Positions 34,530 to 44,352 of a DNA stretch of 64,000 bases are shown piece after piece (position 1 is the stretch's first letter; each line of letters starts with the position of its first letter). Source of the DNA: Chloracidobacterium sp. CP2_5A (GTDB lineage: Bacteria > Acidobacteriota > Blastocatellia > Chloracidobacteriales > Chloracidobacteriaceae); NCBI GenBank assembly GCA_002254845.1, contig NKPT01000009.1, positions 1 to 64,000 of the forward strand. The letters run 5' to 3'. Made by a program: the position numbers and the translations under genes. The notes under the pieces were generated by a model. It saw only the letters and a program-made list of their open reading frames with translations. It had not been told where the DNA came from and made no database searches.

Positions 34530-36014
34530 ATGCCCGTCAATCCAGACATCAACTATACCGCAGTTCTCCCTGAAATTTGCCTTGTGGCGACGGGCCTCGG
34601 CGTCATGCTCTACGACGCCTTCGCCAAGGAGACCCGGAAGTGGGCCGGCCCGCTCGCTCTCGCGGGCATCCTGGCGGCGACGTATGCCGTATGGCGCTGG
34701 GCTGACCTGCCGCCTGGCGCGAGCTTCAACGGCATGCTTGTCACCGACCCGATGCGCGCCGCCTTCGCCTTCGTCTTCCTTTTTGTGGCAGCGCTCTCGG
34801 TCTTGTTGGCGATGCCGATGCTCAGCGGCCAGTCCAAGAGTGGTGGCGAATATTTCGCGCTTCTCATCTTCGGAACCGTGGGCATGCTGCTCGTCGGCGG
34901 GGCCGGCGACCTCGCCATGCTGTTTTTAGGCATTGAAATTCTTTCCATCGCCTCCTATGCCCTGGCCGGCTTTCGCCGCCACGACCTGCGGTCAAACGAA
35001 GCGTCCGTCAAGTATTTCATCCTTGGCTCGTTCTCGACGGGCTTCCTGGTCTATGGCATGGCGCTGGTCTATGGCGCGACCCGGACAACCAACCTAACCA
35101 CCATCCGGCTGGTCATCGAAAATGGCGGCTTGACCTCGGAAAGCCTGGCGCTGACCGGCGCAGCCCTGATGCTGGTCGGGCTGTGCTTTAAGGCGGCGGC
35201 CGCGCCGTTTCACCTCTGGGCGCCGGACGTTTACCACGGCGCGCCCACGCCGGTGACGGCTTTCATGGCCGCTGGCCCAAAAGCGGCGGCGTTTGTCGCC
35301 ATGCTGCGGGTTTTTGTCGGGATGTTTCCGCCCGACGCCTTCTCGCTCCATCAAGCCTGGACGCTGACGCTCATCGTCGCGGCGACGCTCTCGATGGTCA
35401 TCGGCAACGCCGTCGCCATCGCGCAGGACGACATCAAGCGCTTGCTGGCGTATTCCTCGGTCGCGCATGCGGGCTACGCCTTGATGGGCGTCATTGTCGG
35501 CGATTGGAAGGCGACGGCGTTTTACTTGATCTGCTACGCGACAATGACGCTTGGCGCGTTCGCGGTCGTGGCCTACGTCGCGCGTCAGGACGACGACCGC
35601 ACCGACATCCAAGACTACGCCGGGCTTGGCGCGCAAGCGACGGGCGCGGCCGTGGCGTTGGCTATCTTCCTGCTCGCCTTGGGCGGGCTGCCGCTCACGG
35701 CCGGCTTCATGGGCAAGCTCGTTCTTTTTCGAGAGGTCTGGCAGGGCGGCTACCCGTGGCTGGCGGTGGTGGCCATTCTCAACAGCGCGGTGTCGCTCTA
35801 CTATTACTTGCGCCCTGTCATGACCATGTTTTTCCAGGAAAGCCAATCGCCCGACGACGATTTGCCGGAGCTCCCCTGGCCGCTTGCCACGGCGTTGTCG
35901 GTGGCGCTGGCGGCGGTTATTTACATCGGCGTTTTCCCGGAACCGCTTCTGGCCGGACTCAAGCGCGAGCCGCCCGCTGGGAAAGCCGCGCTGCCGCCTG
36001 TCCTGAAGCGGTAA
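34530..36014 (+). CDS. nuoN: NADH-quinone oxidoreductase subunit N
   Basis: 494 residues, about 14 transmembrane helices, the MrpD-like antiporter subunit of respiratory complex I that carries one proton channel. The core KAAAAPFHLWAPDVYHGAPTPV, with the broken-helix region and conserved Lys, and the block DDIKRLLAYSSVAHAGYAL identify NuoN rather than NuoM or NuoL. LPLTAGFMGKLVLF is the second antiporter-like motif. It stands alone: nuoL and nuoM do not precede it, and nuoA-nuoB are 11 kb away on the other strand, so the complex I genes are dispersed in this genome. Convergent with uvrA. Confidence 0.93.
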   Translation: MPVNPDINYTAVLPEICLVATGLGVMLYDAFAKETRKWAGPLALAGILAATYAVWRWADLPPGASFNGMLVTDPMRAAFAFVFLFVAALSVLLAMPMLSGQSKSGGEYFALLIFGTVGMLLVGGAGDLAMLFLGIEILSIASYALAGFRRHDLRSNEASVKYFILGSFSTGFLVYGMALVYGATRTTNLTTIRLVIENGGLTSESLALTGAALMLVGLCFKAAAAPFHLWAPDVYHGAPTPVTAFMAAGPKAAAFVAMLRVFVGMFPPDAFSLHQAWTLTLIVAATLSMVIGNAVAIAQDDIKRLLAYSSVAHAGYALMGVIVGDWKATAFYLICYATMTLGAFAVVAYVARQDDDRTDIQDYAGLGAQATGAAVALAIFLLALGGLPLTAGFMGKLVLFREVWQGGYPWLAVVAILNSAVSLYYYLRPVMTMFFQESQSPDDDLPELPWPLATALSVALAAVIYIGVFPEPLLAGLKREPPAGKAALPPVLKR

Positions 36015-36083
36015 CCGGTGGCGCCTGACGCTAACCGCCGGAGCTAACTGCCGGACTCGCGCCCCCGACCCGGTCAGCCCGCG

Positions 36084-38966
36084 CTAGCCGGCCGCGAGGA
36101 GCGGACGCAAGAACCGTCCCGTATGCGACGCCTCAACCGCCGCGATCGCTTCCGGCGGGCCGGCGGCGACCACTTCGCCACCGGCCGCCCCGGCCTCCGG
36201 ACCTAGATCAATCACCCAGTCCGCGGCCTTAATCACATCCAGGTTGTGCTCGATGACCAGCAACGACGCCCCATTCGCTAAAAGCCGCTCAAACACGCCC
36301 AGCAAGACCGCGACATCGGCGAAGTGCAGGCCCGTCGTCGGCTCGTCGAAAATAAACAGCCCGCTGGAAGCCTGGCCCTCGGCGATATGCGCCGCCAGCT
36401 TGAGCCGCTGCGCCTCGCCGCCGGAAAGCGTCGTCGCGGGCTGCCCCAGACGCAAATAGCCAAGCCCCACATCGTCCAGCGCGCGCAGTCGCTCGGTCAG
36501 CTTCCGAACGCCGTCAAAATGCGCGATGGCTTCGCGGATGGTGAGCTGTAAGACCTCGCGGATGTTTTTCCCGCGAAAGCGAATGTTCAGCGTCTCGGGC
36601 GCGAAGCGAGCGCCGTTGCAGGTTTCGCAGGGCAACTCGACATCGGCGAGAAACTGCATCTCGATAGTCACGGTTCCCGCGCCCTGGCAGGCTTCGCAGC
36701 GCCCGCCCGGCACGTTGAACGAAAAATGTCCCGGCCCAAAGCCGGCGCGCCTTGCCTCATCGGTGTGCGCGAAGACCTCCCGAATCGCGTCAAAGGCCTT
36801 GATGTAGGTGGCCGGATTTGACCGCGACGACCGCCCAATTGGCGACTGATCAACCACGATGGTCTGCGCGATCCGCTCGTGACCTTCTATCGAGGCGCAG
36901 ACGGCCGCCGCCGCTTCCGGCGAAGCGAGCGCCCGGCATAAGACCTCGTGAACCAGCGTGGACTTGCCCGACCCGGAAACGCCTGTAACGCACGTCAGAA
37001 CGCCAAGCGGGATGTCCGCGTCAACTTGCTTGAGGTTGTGGACGGATGCGCCGCGCAGACGAATCGCCCGCTCCCAGGCGCGGCGTTTCGCGGGGATCGG
37101 AATCCGCCGGTCGCCGCGCAGATAGGCTGCCGTCAGCGAGCGTTGGTCCTGAAGCAGGGCGTCATACGGCCCCTGGAACACGACTTCCCCGCCCTGCTCG
37201 CCCGCGCCGGGACCGATGTCCACAATGTAATCCGCCGCGCGAATGGTCGTTTCATCGTGCTCCACCACAACGACCGTATTGCCGCCGTCGCGCAGGCGCT
37301 CCAGCGTCGCCACCAGCCGCGCCGTGTCGCGCGGATGCAGGCCGACGCTCGGCTCATCCAAGACGTAAAGCGCCCCGGTCAGCGCCGCGCCAAGGTGCGT
37401 GGCGAGCTGGATGCGCTGCGACTCGCCGCCGGATAGCGTCGAAGCCAGCCGGTCAAGCGTCAGATAGCCCAGGCCAACCTCGCTCATGAAACGCAGCCGA
37501 CTCGTAATCTCGTCAAGCAAGCGAGCGGCAATCGCGCGGCCTTCTGGCGTCAGTCGGTCAGGCAGCGCCGCCAGCCAATCCAGGGCTTCCCGAATGGAAA
37601 GGCGAACAATCGACGGCAAATCGCGCCCGCCAACTCGGACAGCCCGCGCTTCCGGGCGCAACCGGCTGCCGCCGCAGTCCGGGCAGGTCGCGTAGCCGCG
37701 ATATTTCGCCAACAACGCCCGGACATGCAACTTGCGCTTTTTCGTTTCAAGCTGGCCGAAGACGCCCCGAACGCCGCTCCACGGCCCCTGCGGCTCGCCT
37801 TCAATAATGAGCTGTTTCTGGTCATCCGTCAGATGCCGAAAAGGCGCTCCCCAGGGAATGTTGTGCCGTTGACAGACCGCGCGCAGCCTGTGTTTGGCCC
37901 AGTCGAGCTGCGGCTTTTCAAAGGGCTCCACCGCGCCGTCGGCGAGCGACCGTCCGGCGTCGGGGATGACCTTAGCCATCTCCACGCCAATGACGCTGCC
38001 AAACCCCTGGCAGGCCGGGCAAGCTCCATAGGGGCTATTGAAACTGAAGAGCATCGGATCGGGCATCGGATAGGCCAGTTGGCAGGCCTTGCAGGCGAAA
38101 CGCTCCCCGAAGCGCATTACCGCCGGCGTCGGGCTGACCACGTGAATCGCCATGTCGCCGTGACCTTCCCGAAAGGCCATCTCGACGGAGTCCGTCAGCC
38201 GCGCCGCCATATCCGGCCGCGCCGTCAGCCGGTCGGCAATAACTTCAACGCCTTCCAGCGCGGCGCGGGGAAAGTCATCCGGCGCGTTCAGCTCGATGAC
38301 TTGCCCATCCGCGAGCAAGCGCCGAAACCCGCGCTGCATCAAGCTCATCAGACGCGCGACGACCTCCACCCGCGCCGCCGCCGCGCTTTTCTTGCGCGGG
38401 CGCTTCGGCGCGGCGTCCGGCGGACAGCCGCCCGCCGGGGGCGGCGCGACTGGAAACGTCACGTAAAACCGCGCGCCGTCAGGCAGGGATAACGCCTCCT
38501 CAACCACCGACTGCGGCGTATCGCGGCGCACGCGCCCGCCGCACCGATAGCAATGCATCTCGCCGACGCGGGCGTAGAGCAGCCGCAGATAATCGTAAAT
38601 TTCCGTTTGCGTGGCGACGGTCGAGCGCGGCTGGCGCGTCTGATTTTTCTGCTGGACGGCTATCGCCGGGCAGATGCCCGAGATCTCGTCCACGTCCGGC
38701 TTCGGCAACCGCTCCAGAAACTGTCGCGCGTAGGCTGACAGCGACTCGACATAGCGGCGATAGCCTTCCGCATAGAGCGTGTCAAAGGCCAGCGACGACT
38801 TCCCCGACCCGCTCACGCCGGTCACGACCGTCAGCTTTTCATAGGGGATGGAAACCGTGATGTTTTTGAGGTTGTGAACGCGCGCGCCGCGCGCGACGAG
38901 CGGCTCGTCCGCGGTCGCTGACAAGCTGGCTGGAGCGGCGACCAGCGGGGCGGCGGCACCCGGCAT
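36084..38966 (-). CDS. uvrA: UvrABC system protein A
   Basis: 960 residues. DNA-damage recognition ATPase of nucleotide excision repair. Two ABC cassettes: Walker A GVSGSGKSS near 50 and GVSGSGKST near 645, signatures TLSGGESQRIQLA and TLSGGEAQRLKLA, and the zinc fingers CYRCG...CKAC-type near 145 and CEACQGAGTV...CETCNG in the second half. YEKLTVVTGVSGSG and QKNQTRQPRSTVAT are diagnostic. A Lys/Pro/Ala-rich insertion (near 190-210, GGCPPDAAPKRPRKKSAAAA) is not in Escherichia coli UvrA. ATG at 38966; a longer frame to 39068 overlaps msrA. It lies 7 bases after the msrA stop, so msrA-uvrA are cotranscribed. Confidence 0.95.
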   Translation of the reverse strand: MPGAAAPLVAAPASLSATADEPLVARGARVHNLKNITVSIPYEKLTVVTGVSGSGKSSLAFDTLYAEGYRRYVESLSAYARQFLERLPKPDVDEISGICPAIAVQQKNQTRQPRSTVATQTEIYDYLRLLYARVGEMHCYRCGGRVRRDTPQSVVEEALSLPDGARFYVTFPVAPPPAGGCPPDAAPKRPRKKSAAAARVEVVARLMSLMQRGFRRLLADGQVIELNAPDDFPRAALEGVEVIADRLTARPDMAARLTDSVEMAFREGHGDMAIHVVSPTPAVMRFGERFACKACQLAYPMPDPMLFSFNSPYGACPACQGFGSVIGVEMAKVIPDAGRSLADGAVEPFEKPQLDWAKHRLRAVCQRHNIPWGAPFRHLTDDQKQLIIEGEPQGPWSGVRGVFGQLETKKRKLHVRALLAKYRGYATCPDCGGSRLRPEARAVRVGGRDLPSIVRLSIREALDWLAALPDRLTPEGRAIAARLLDEITSRLRFMSEVGLGYLTLDRLASTLSGGESQRIQLATHLGAALTGALYVLDEPSVGLHPRDTARLVATLERLRDGGNTVVVVEHDETTIRAADYIVDIGPGAGEQGGEVVFQGPYDALLQDQRSLTAAYLRGDRRIPIPAKRRAWERAIRLRGASVHNLKQVDADIPLGVLTCVTGVSGSGKSTLVHEVLCRALASPEAAAAVCASIEGHERIAQTIVVDQSPIGRSSRSNPATYIKAFDAIREVFAHTDEARRAGFGPGHFSFNVPGGRCEACQGAGTVTIEMQFLADVELPCETCNGARFAPETLNIRFRGKNIREVLQLTIREAIAHFDGVRKLTERLRALDDVGLGYLRLGQPATTLSGGEAQRLKLAAHIAEGQASSGLFIFDEPTTGLHFADVAVLLGVFERLLANGASLLVIEHNLDVIKAADWVIDLGPEAGAAGGEVVAAGPPEAIAAVEASHTGRFLRPLLAAG

Positions 38967-38973
38967 AACCCGG

Positions 38974-39516
38974 CTATGACTTGACCTTGTCAAGGAAACG
39001 CTGGCGAAACTTGGCGACTTTGGGGGCGACAACCGCCATACAGTACGGCTGATACGGGTTTCGCGCAAAGTAATCCTGATGATAGCTCTCCGCCGGATAG
39101 AAATTTCGCAGCGGCTCGATTTCGGTCACGATGGGCGCGTCAAACGCCTTTTGGGCGGTCAGCTCCGCGACTACGGCTTCGGCCGTCGCCCGCTGCTCGG
39201 GCGTCAGGTAGTAGATGCCAGAACGGTACTGCGTGCCGACATCCGCGCCCTGCCGGTTGAGCGTCGTCGGATCATGGATGGCGAAAAACACATTGAGCAC
39301 ATCGCGGTAGCTTATAAGCCGCGGGTCAAAAGTGACTTCCACGACTTCCGCATAGCCGGTTTCCCCAGAGCACACCTGCCGATAGGTCGGATTGGGCGTC
39401 TGCCCGTTGGCATAGCCGGAAACCACTTTCTCAACGCCGCGCATGGCGAGATACACGGCTTCCAGACACCAGAAACAGCCGCCGGCTAGAACGGCGACCT
39501 CGCGCGGTTCGGTCAT
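38974..39516 (-). CDS. msrA: Peptide methionine sulfoxide reductase A
   Basis: 180 residues. Reduces methionine-S-sulfoxide in proteins. The catalytic cysteine is C14 in [12 protein letters not shown], followed by [28 protein letters not shown] (quoted in part), with further family motifs [23 protein letters not shown] and [15 protein letters not shown]. The start overlaps the stop of the upstream cation-efflux gene by 4 bases and uvrA follows after 7, so a stress-repair operon CDF-msrA-uvrA is likely. No msrB is seen. Confidence 0.95.
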   Translation of the reverse strand: MTEPREVAVLAGGCFWCLEAVYLAMRGVEKVVSGYANGQTPNPTYRQVCSGETGYAEVVEVTFDPRLISYRDVLNVFFAIHDPTTLNRQGADVGTQYRSGIYYLTPEQRATAEAVVAELTAQKAFDAPIVTEIEPLRNFYPAESYHQDYFARNPYQPYCMAVVAPKVAKFRQRFLDKVKS

Positions 39517-40433
39517 ACGGACACTTCCCCTGCATTCGGAGCGTTGGCGGCGGGCTCGGCGGGCTCAAGGTGAATCGTGACGTGGGCGATCCCGTAGGCC
39601 CGCCGAATCCGCTCCTCCAGAAGGTCGCTGGTCGCATGGGCGCGGCGCAAGTCATTGTGCCGAAAAACAAGCGTGAGTTCGGCAAAGCCATACGCGCCAC
39701 GCCCCCGCGACCGGACGCGCAGGACATCCACGACATCAAGATCCTGGCGGGCGAGCGCGATGAGGGCGTTGCCATCCACGGCGGCAGCGTCCATGAGGTC
39801 GTCAATCGCCGTCATCAAGACATGGTACGCGCCCCAGCCAACCGCCGCGACGACAACCAAGGCGATGACGGGGTCGAGCCAAGCCCAGCCGAGCCGCATG
39901 CCGACAAGGCCGGCCAGCACGCCCAGCGTGACATACACATCGCTCAGCGTATGCTGCGCGTCCGCCAGCAGAAAGGCGCTCCCAAGCCGGCGCCCGGCGC
40001 GGCGCTCATGCCAGACGACCCACAGGTTGACGATGAGCGCGCCAACCATCACGGCAAAGGTCAGGGGGGTCGGGGCGACCGGCGCGACCGTCCCCGACCA
40101 GAGGCGAAGCGCGGCTTCGCGGCCAATTTCGTAGGACAGGAGGCCCATCAGCGCGGCGACGACAAAGGCGCCAATCGGCTCCAGCTTGGCATGGCCGTAG
40201 GGGTGTTCGCGGTCGGGCGGCTTAGCCGCGGCGCGAATGAGCCAGACGCCGACAAGGTTGTTGACCGCGTCGGTGAGCGAATGGGCGGCGTCGCCGAGAA
40301 TAGCCAGCGAGCCGGCCTGCCAGCCGACAAGAGCCTTGGCGGCCACCACGAGCAGGTTGGCGACCAGGAGCGTCCAGAGAACGCGCCGGACAGCGACCGA
40401 AGCAAGCGCGGCTTGGGTGTCCTCGGCAGCCAT
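39513..40433 (-). CDS. Cation diffusion facilitator (CDF) family transporter
   Basis: 306 residues. Six transmembrane helices in the first 210 residues and a ferredoxin-like cytoplasmic domain (225-295). The HxxxD metal sites are [13 protein letters not shown] in helix II and [12 protein letters not shown] in helix V, which usually favour zinc, iron or manganese efflux against protons. [15 protein letters not shown] is the second family motif. First gene of the operon with msrA and uvrA (4-base overlap). Metal specificity cannot be read with certainty. Confidence 0.92.
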   Translation of the reverse strand: MAAEDTQAALASVAVRRVLWTLLVANLLVVAAKALVGWQAGSLAILGDAAHSLTDAVNNLVGVWLIRAAAKPPDREHPYGHAKLEPIGAFVVAALMGLLSYEIGREAALRLWSGTVAPVAPTPLTFAVMVGALIVNLWVVWHERRAGRRLGSAFLLADAQHTLSDVYVTLGVLAGLVGMRLGWAWLDPVIALVVVAAVGWGAYHVLMTAIDDLMDAAAVDGNALIALARQDLDVVDVLRVRSRGRGAYGFAELTLVFRHNDLRRAHATSDLLEERIRRAYGIAHVTIHLEPAEPAANAPNAGEVSV

Positions 40434-40450
40434 AGCGGGCGTATGAAGTC

Positions 40451-40469
40451 ACGTCCGCGGCGCGGACGT
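40451..40469. promoter_or_regulatory. Perfect 8-bp inverted repeat
   Basis: ACGTCCGC (40451-40458) and GCGGACGT (40462-40469) around GGC, 18 bases upstream of the CDF start codon. It could be an operator of the CDF operon or a terminator of the preceding minus-strand gene. The rest of this 214-base gap shows nothing I recognise. Confidence 0.35.
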
Positions 40470-40647
40470 CCAGAATGAGCCGGTCACAGCGCCAAATTCC
40501 AGCGCCAATTCCGCGAATCTTTTCAAGGCGCGGCTCGCCGCAATGACGCTCGCGCCGGAATAAGCGAAGGCCGGAAGGTCGCGCTCCTTGGCCGCCGGAT
40601 GAAGCGGGCGACGACAAGCCGGCCCATCCCTTCCAAAACTGGGCGCT

Positions 40648-41055
40648 TCAGGCGCTGCGCTCGACGAGCGGCGAAACGGCAGCGGCGGCCGCGCGCCGCA
40701 ACGGGAACATCGCCACCCGCGACATATCCGGCTCGGCCGGCGACTTCGCCGGAGCAAACCGCGTTGTCACCAGATGCTCCAGCGCCTGCAAAGCCGGGCG
40801 CGCGCTGGACACTCCGGACAGTTTCCATAACAGCGTCCGCCGCGCCGTATTGAATGCCGTCAGCACGGTCGGCAGCTCGTCGCGGCCGCCGGTCAGGGTA
40901 TAGCGCAAGTCGGCGTCGTCCGCCGTGAAGCGCGCAACCGGCCCCAATGCGACTGGTCGCCAGCGCAGCTCTCCGCGCCGGGTGCGCTCTTCCAGTTGAG
41001 CGACGCCTTCGGCGGCCAGCCGAACAACCGATACGTATGCGATTTCATCAGCCAT
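40648..41055 (-). CDS. Hypothetical protein
   Basis: 135 residues from the ATG at 41055, which follows a good AGGAG ribosome site. Mixed alpha/beta composition: AYVSVVRLAAEGVAQLEERTRRGELRW (start), a central FTADDADLRYTLTG, and a helical LPTVLTAFNTARRTLLWKL. No Cys, no membrane segment and no signal peptide. The C-terminus is Ala/Arg-rich and low in complexity. Divergent from the thiolase gene with a 92-base gap. I do not recognise a family. Confidence 0.6.
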   Translation of the reverse strand: MADEIAYVSVVRLAAEGVAQLEERTRRGELRWRPVALGPVARFTADDADLRYTLTGGRDELPTVLTAFNTARRTLLWKLSGVSSARPALQALEHLVTTRFAPAKSPAEPDMSRVAMFPLRRAAAAAVSPLVERSA

Positions 41056-41147
41056 GCCGCGCTCCTGAAAAACAGCCGTAGTGCGTGAGACTTTGCCGAC
41101 GTATACTAATTGCGTGTCATTATTCCTTCTGCGAGAAATCATCCACA

Positions 41148-42329
41148 ATGCCTGCCTCCGTTATTCTTTCCGCTGTTCGGCTTCCGATTGGGAAGTTTCA
41201 GGGCTCGCTCAAGTCATTTGCCGCGCCGGCCCTTGGCTCGAAGGTCGTCCGCGCCGCTATTGAGCGGGCGGGGATTGACGCCATTCAGGTGGATGAGGTC
41301 GTTATGGGCTGCGTGCTGCAAGCCGGGCTGGGCCAAAATCCGGCGCGGCAAGCGGCGCTCGGCGCGGGACTCCCGCCGGCCGCGGCGGCGCTCACGGTCA
41401 ATCAGGTGTGCGGCTCGGGGCTGCGCGCCGTCATGCTGGCGGCGCAAGCGATTCAAGCCGGCGACGCCGAGTTTGTTGTCGCCGGGGGGATGGAGTCCAT
41501 GACCAACGCCCCCTACGTCCTGCCGAAAGCCCGCGAGGGCTACCGCATGGGACACGGCGAAATCGTGGACGTCATGATTCACGATGGACTGTGGTGCGCG
41601 TTTGAGAACTGGCACATGGGCTGTACGGCGGAGGTGGTCGCCGAGCGTTACCGCGTCTCCCGCGAAGCGCAGGACGCCTTCGCCGCCGACTCGCAGGCCA
41701 AGGCGATCGCCGCCCAGCAAGCCGGGGCGTTTCGGGCGGAAATCGAGCCGGTGACCATCCCGCAGCGGAAAGGCGATCCGGTCGTCTTTACCGAAGACGA
41801 AGGCCCGCGCGCCGACACCACAGTGGCGACGCTGGCCAAGCTCAGACCGGCCTTTCAACCCGATGGCACGGTGACGGCGGGCAACGCCTCGACCATCAAC
41901 GATGGCGCGGCAGCGGTCGTCGTCGCTTCCGAGGCGCAGGCCGAGCGCCTGGGGCGACAGCCGCTGGCCCGCATTGTCGCGCAGGCTATGAGCGGGATCG
42001 AGCCGAAGCTGATTATGATGGCTCCGGTTGAAGCAACCCGGCGCGTTTTGGCCAAGGCTGGCTGGCGGGCGGACGACGTGGACTTGTTCGAGTTCAACGA
42101 AGCGTTCGCCGCGCAGGCGATTGCCGTCACGCGGGAAGTCGGGGCCGATCCGGCGAAAGTCAATGTCAACGGCGGCGCGATTGCGCTGGGGCACCCGATC
42201 GGGGCCAGCGGCGCGCGCGTCCTGGTCACGCTGCTGCATGCGATGCAGGCGCGTCAGGTCAAGCGCGGCGTCGCGGCCCTTTGCCTGGGCGGCGGCAATG
42301 CCGTCGCGCTGGCTGTCGAGCGCGACTGA
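41148..42329 (+). CDS. Acetyl-CoA C-acetyltransferase (thiolase)
   Basis: 393 residues. Condenses or cleaves acetoacetyl-CoA and related 3-ketoacyl-CoA. The acyl-accepting cysteine is C88 in [11 protein letters not shown], the catalytic His is in [17 protein letters not shown], and the last catalytic Cys is in [14 protein letters not shown]. In that last motif the usual GGGxG is GGGNA. Other motifs: [26 protein letters not shown]. The length and the NAPY motif fit the biosynthetic/degradative AtoB group. The ATG at 41148 aligns with family starts. An AtuA-like gene follows 61 bases on and is probably cotranscribed. Confidence 0.93.
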   Translation: MPASVILSAVRLPIGKFQGSLKSFAAPALGSKVVRAAIERAGIDAIQVDEVVMGCVLQAGLGQNPARQAALGAGLPPAAAALTVNQVCGSGLRAVMLAAQAIQAGDAEFVVAGGMESMTNAPYVLPKAREGYRMGHGEIVDVMIHDGLWCAFENWHMGCTAEVVAERYRVSREAQDAFAADSQAKAIAAQQAGAFRAEIEPVTIPQRKGDPVVFTEDEGPRADTTVATLAKLRPAFQPDGTVTAGNASTINDGAAAVVVASEAQAERLGRQPLARIVAQAMSGIEPKLIMMAPVEATRRVLAKAGWRADDVDLFEFNEAFAAQAIAVTREVGADPAKVNVNGGAIALGHPIGASGARVLVTLLHAMQARQVKRGVAALCLGGGNAVALAVERD

Positions 42330-42390
42330 AAACAGCGTCGCCAGCTCCATCCGCGGCTCCGCGCCGGAGCGGAAAGCCAGAGCGTACGAT

Positions 42391-42735
42391 ATGCGAGTCA
42401 AACTATTCGAGATTGCCCACGCCCGGTCGGGCGACAAAGGCGACACGTCCAACATTGGGCTACTGGCGCGCCGCCCTGAATTTTATCCAGTCCTGCGCGA
42501 GCAGGTCACGCCGGAGCGCGTCAAGGCGCACTTTGCCGACCTTTGCCAGGGCGATGTGGAGCGCTACGAGCTGCCTAACCTTGAAGCCCTCAACTTCCTG
42601 CTCCACAAGGCGCTCGGCGGCGGCGGCACCGTATCGCTGCGGAGCGACGCGCAAGGCAAGACCTACAGCACGGCTTTGCTGCGAATGGAAATCGAGTTGC
42701 CGGAAACGATGGCCGAGCTGATCGGGCGAAGCTAG
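42391..42735 (+). CDS. AtuA C-terminal-domain-like small protein
   Basis: 114 residues. The motif ARSGDKGDTSNIGLLARRPEFYPVLREQVT (quoted in pieces: ARSGDKGDTSNIG, RPEFYPVLREQ) and the later PNLEALNFLLHKALGGGGT match the stand-alone version of the C-terminal domain of AtuA, a protein of acyclic terpene and leucine/isovalerate catabolism in Pseudomonas. Its biochemical job is not known. It follows a thiolase gene, which agrees with a role in acyl-CoA metabolism. The ATG is set by the conserved start (MRVKLFEIAHARSGD); the longer open frame to 42028 is a shadow of the thiolase. Confidence 0.8.
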   Translation: MRVKLFEIAHARSGDKGDTSNIGLLARRPEFYPVLREQVTPERVKAHFADLCQGDVERYELPNLEALNFLLHKALGGGGTVSLRSDAQGKTYSTALLRMEIELPETMAELIGRS

Positions 42736-42820
42736 GCGCGGCGCGCCAGGACGCGATGCGCCGCGCTGGGCGCTTTCAGGCGACTGACTCAGCGGACGGC
42801 GGGCACAAGGCGCCCGGCTG

Positions 42821-42829
42821 TGTTATGCT
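42821..42829 (+). promoter_or_regulatory. Extended -10 promoter candidate
   Basis: TGTTATGCT has the TGn-TATGCT form of an extended -10 element, 33 bases before the ATG of the five-gene cluster. No good -35 box is visible, as often with this type. Confidence 0.4.
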
Positions 42830-42861
42830 CGCATTACATTCCTGATGTCTCAACTGCATCC

Positions 42862-44352
42862 ATGAATCGGTTCACCACGCTTGAAGCCTTCGTTGTCGGC
42901 GTTGAAGACAGCGCTACGCTTCTGAAGCTTTATATTGAGCGGATTCGTCGAGCGCCGCACCATCCGGCGTATCACCTTGCGGTGTGCGAGCACACGGATG
43001 AGCTTCTCACAGCCACGCGCGACTTGCGCCGCGCGGCGGGCGATGTGCCGCCCGCGCTTCTCGAAGGCATCGAAGCCCTGCTAGCGCTAGCCGAAGCGGC
43101 GGCGGCGCTGGCGCTGCGCTTGTCCGGCTTCGCCCCGGAGCGACTCGTCGCCGGACTCGATGGGCTTTCGCAAGCGACCTCCTGTTTCGTGGACGTGGTT
43201 CGGTCGTTCAGCGGCGAGACGCTCGGCCCGGATGTCTCGCTGGCGGGGCATATCACGCAGCGGCTTCAGACCCTGCTGTCCGCCGAAGCGCCATCCGCGA
43301 CGAGCGCCACGACCACCCAACACGCGCGCCGCATCACTACCGAGGTCACATTCGATGGCCACGAGGACCCGTTTGACGACCTTGCCGTGGATACGGACGA
43401 TGACTTTCTCGATGACGTGATTGGAAGCCTGGAAGGGGCGTTTGACGCGGCAGTTCACTCCGCCACAGCCGAACTCCCCGCGCCCGAAGGGTTCTGGCAG
43501 GATAGAGCGACCGAGTTCAGCATTCCGCCCGAAGTGCGCCAGCTTTTCACGGAAATTGCCGCCGGCTACACGCAGCCCATCAAGGACTTCATCGCGGAGC
43601 TACGCAAAGGCGGCTTTGCGCGCGACTGGCTCGTGGCCTGTCGCCCGGCGGTGGCGAGCCTGCGCCGGGCGTCCGAGTCGATTGATTTCACCGACCTGAG
43701 CAGCCGGCTGGAACGACTCGAATCCGCTCTGCTTCAAGATCACAACGAGAGCGACCGTCGCCGCTATGGGCGACACTGGAAGCTGCGCGTTCTGAGCGCC
43801 TACGCCGATCTGGAGACGTATCTTCCCAACGCGTTCCTGATACCGCCGGCGGCCACGTCGTCGGAAAGCATCATTGTGAACACGCTGCTCAAGCAGGTTG
43901 CGGGCGTCGGACAGCGGACGATCCAAAAGCTTTTCGCGGCCGGCATGTCGCGCATTGAAAGCTACGCGACTGGACTGCCCAGCGACATCGCCTTGGCGGC
44001 CGGCATCAAGCGAGCGCTCGCCGAGCGCATCTGCGAGCGGGTTCAGGCCTATCTCCGCGCCCGCGAGACAACGGACGCTGACCTTCAAGCGCGCCTGATC
44101 GCTCTCGTTGAAGAGCTGAAGCAACGCCAGTTTGAGTTCAAGCGGGCGACGCTTGAAGAGTGGTACCGCCGCTCGGACTCCACTGAAAAGAAGCGCTGCC
44201 GCAAGGCGCGCCAGGAAGTCATGTGGCGCATCAACATCGCGCTGGTTGAACTCGATCAGCTCGACACGCTACACGAAATCAGGAATGCGATTTTTGATAA
44301 GCGCATTTCACGGCTGGAAGAGCTAACGAAAGCGTTTCCCAAGCAGCGATGA
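42862..44352 (+). CDS. Unknown helical protein with HhH-like segment, head of a five-gene cluster
   Basis: 496 residues, soluble, nearly all alpha-helical. An Ala/Leu-rich N-terminal half (about 20-130), an acidic low-complexity hinge near 170-205 (DGHEDPFDDLAVDTDDDFLDD), then a helical domain. Near 340-398 the pattern QVAGVGQRTIQKLFAAGM...LAAGIKRALAERICERV resembles two helix-hairpin-helix motifs (GVG and AGI turns), which bind DNA or serve as interaction modules. The end is a charged helix (RSDSTEKKRCRKARQEVMW). A TTG/GTG region to 42820 is open, but the ATG at 42862 sits properly after the extended -10. The stop overlaps the next start by 4 bases. No family recognised. Confidence 0.7.
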   Translation: MNRFTTLEAFVVGVEDSATLLKLYIERIRRAPHHPAYHLAVCEHTDELLTATRDLRRAAGDVPPALLEGIEALLALAEAAAALALRLSGFAPERLVAGLDGLSQATSCFVDVVRSFSGETLGPDVSLAGHITQRLQTLLSAEAPSATSATTTQHARRITTEVTFDGHEDPFDDLAVDTDDDFLDDVIGSLEGAFDAAVHSATAELPAPEGFWQDRATEFSIPPEVRQLFTEIAAGYTQPIKDFIAELRKGGFARDWLVACRPAVASLRRASESIDFTDLSSRLERLESALLQDHNESDRRRYGRHWKLRVLSAYADLETYLPNAFLIPPAATSSESIIVNTLLKQVAGVGQRTIQKLFAAGMSRIESYATGLPSDIALAAGIKRALAERICERVQAYLRARETTDADLQARLIALVEELKQRQFEFKRATLEEWYRRSDSTEKKRCRKARQEVMWRINIALVELDQLDTLHEIRNAIFDKRISRLEELTKAFPKQR

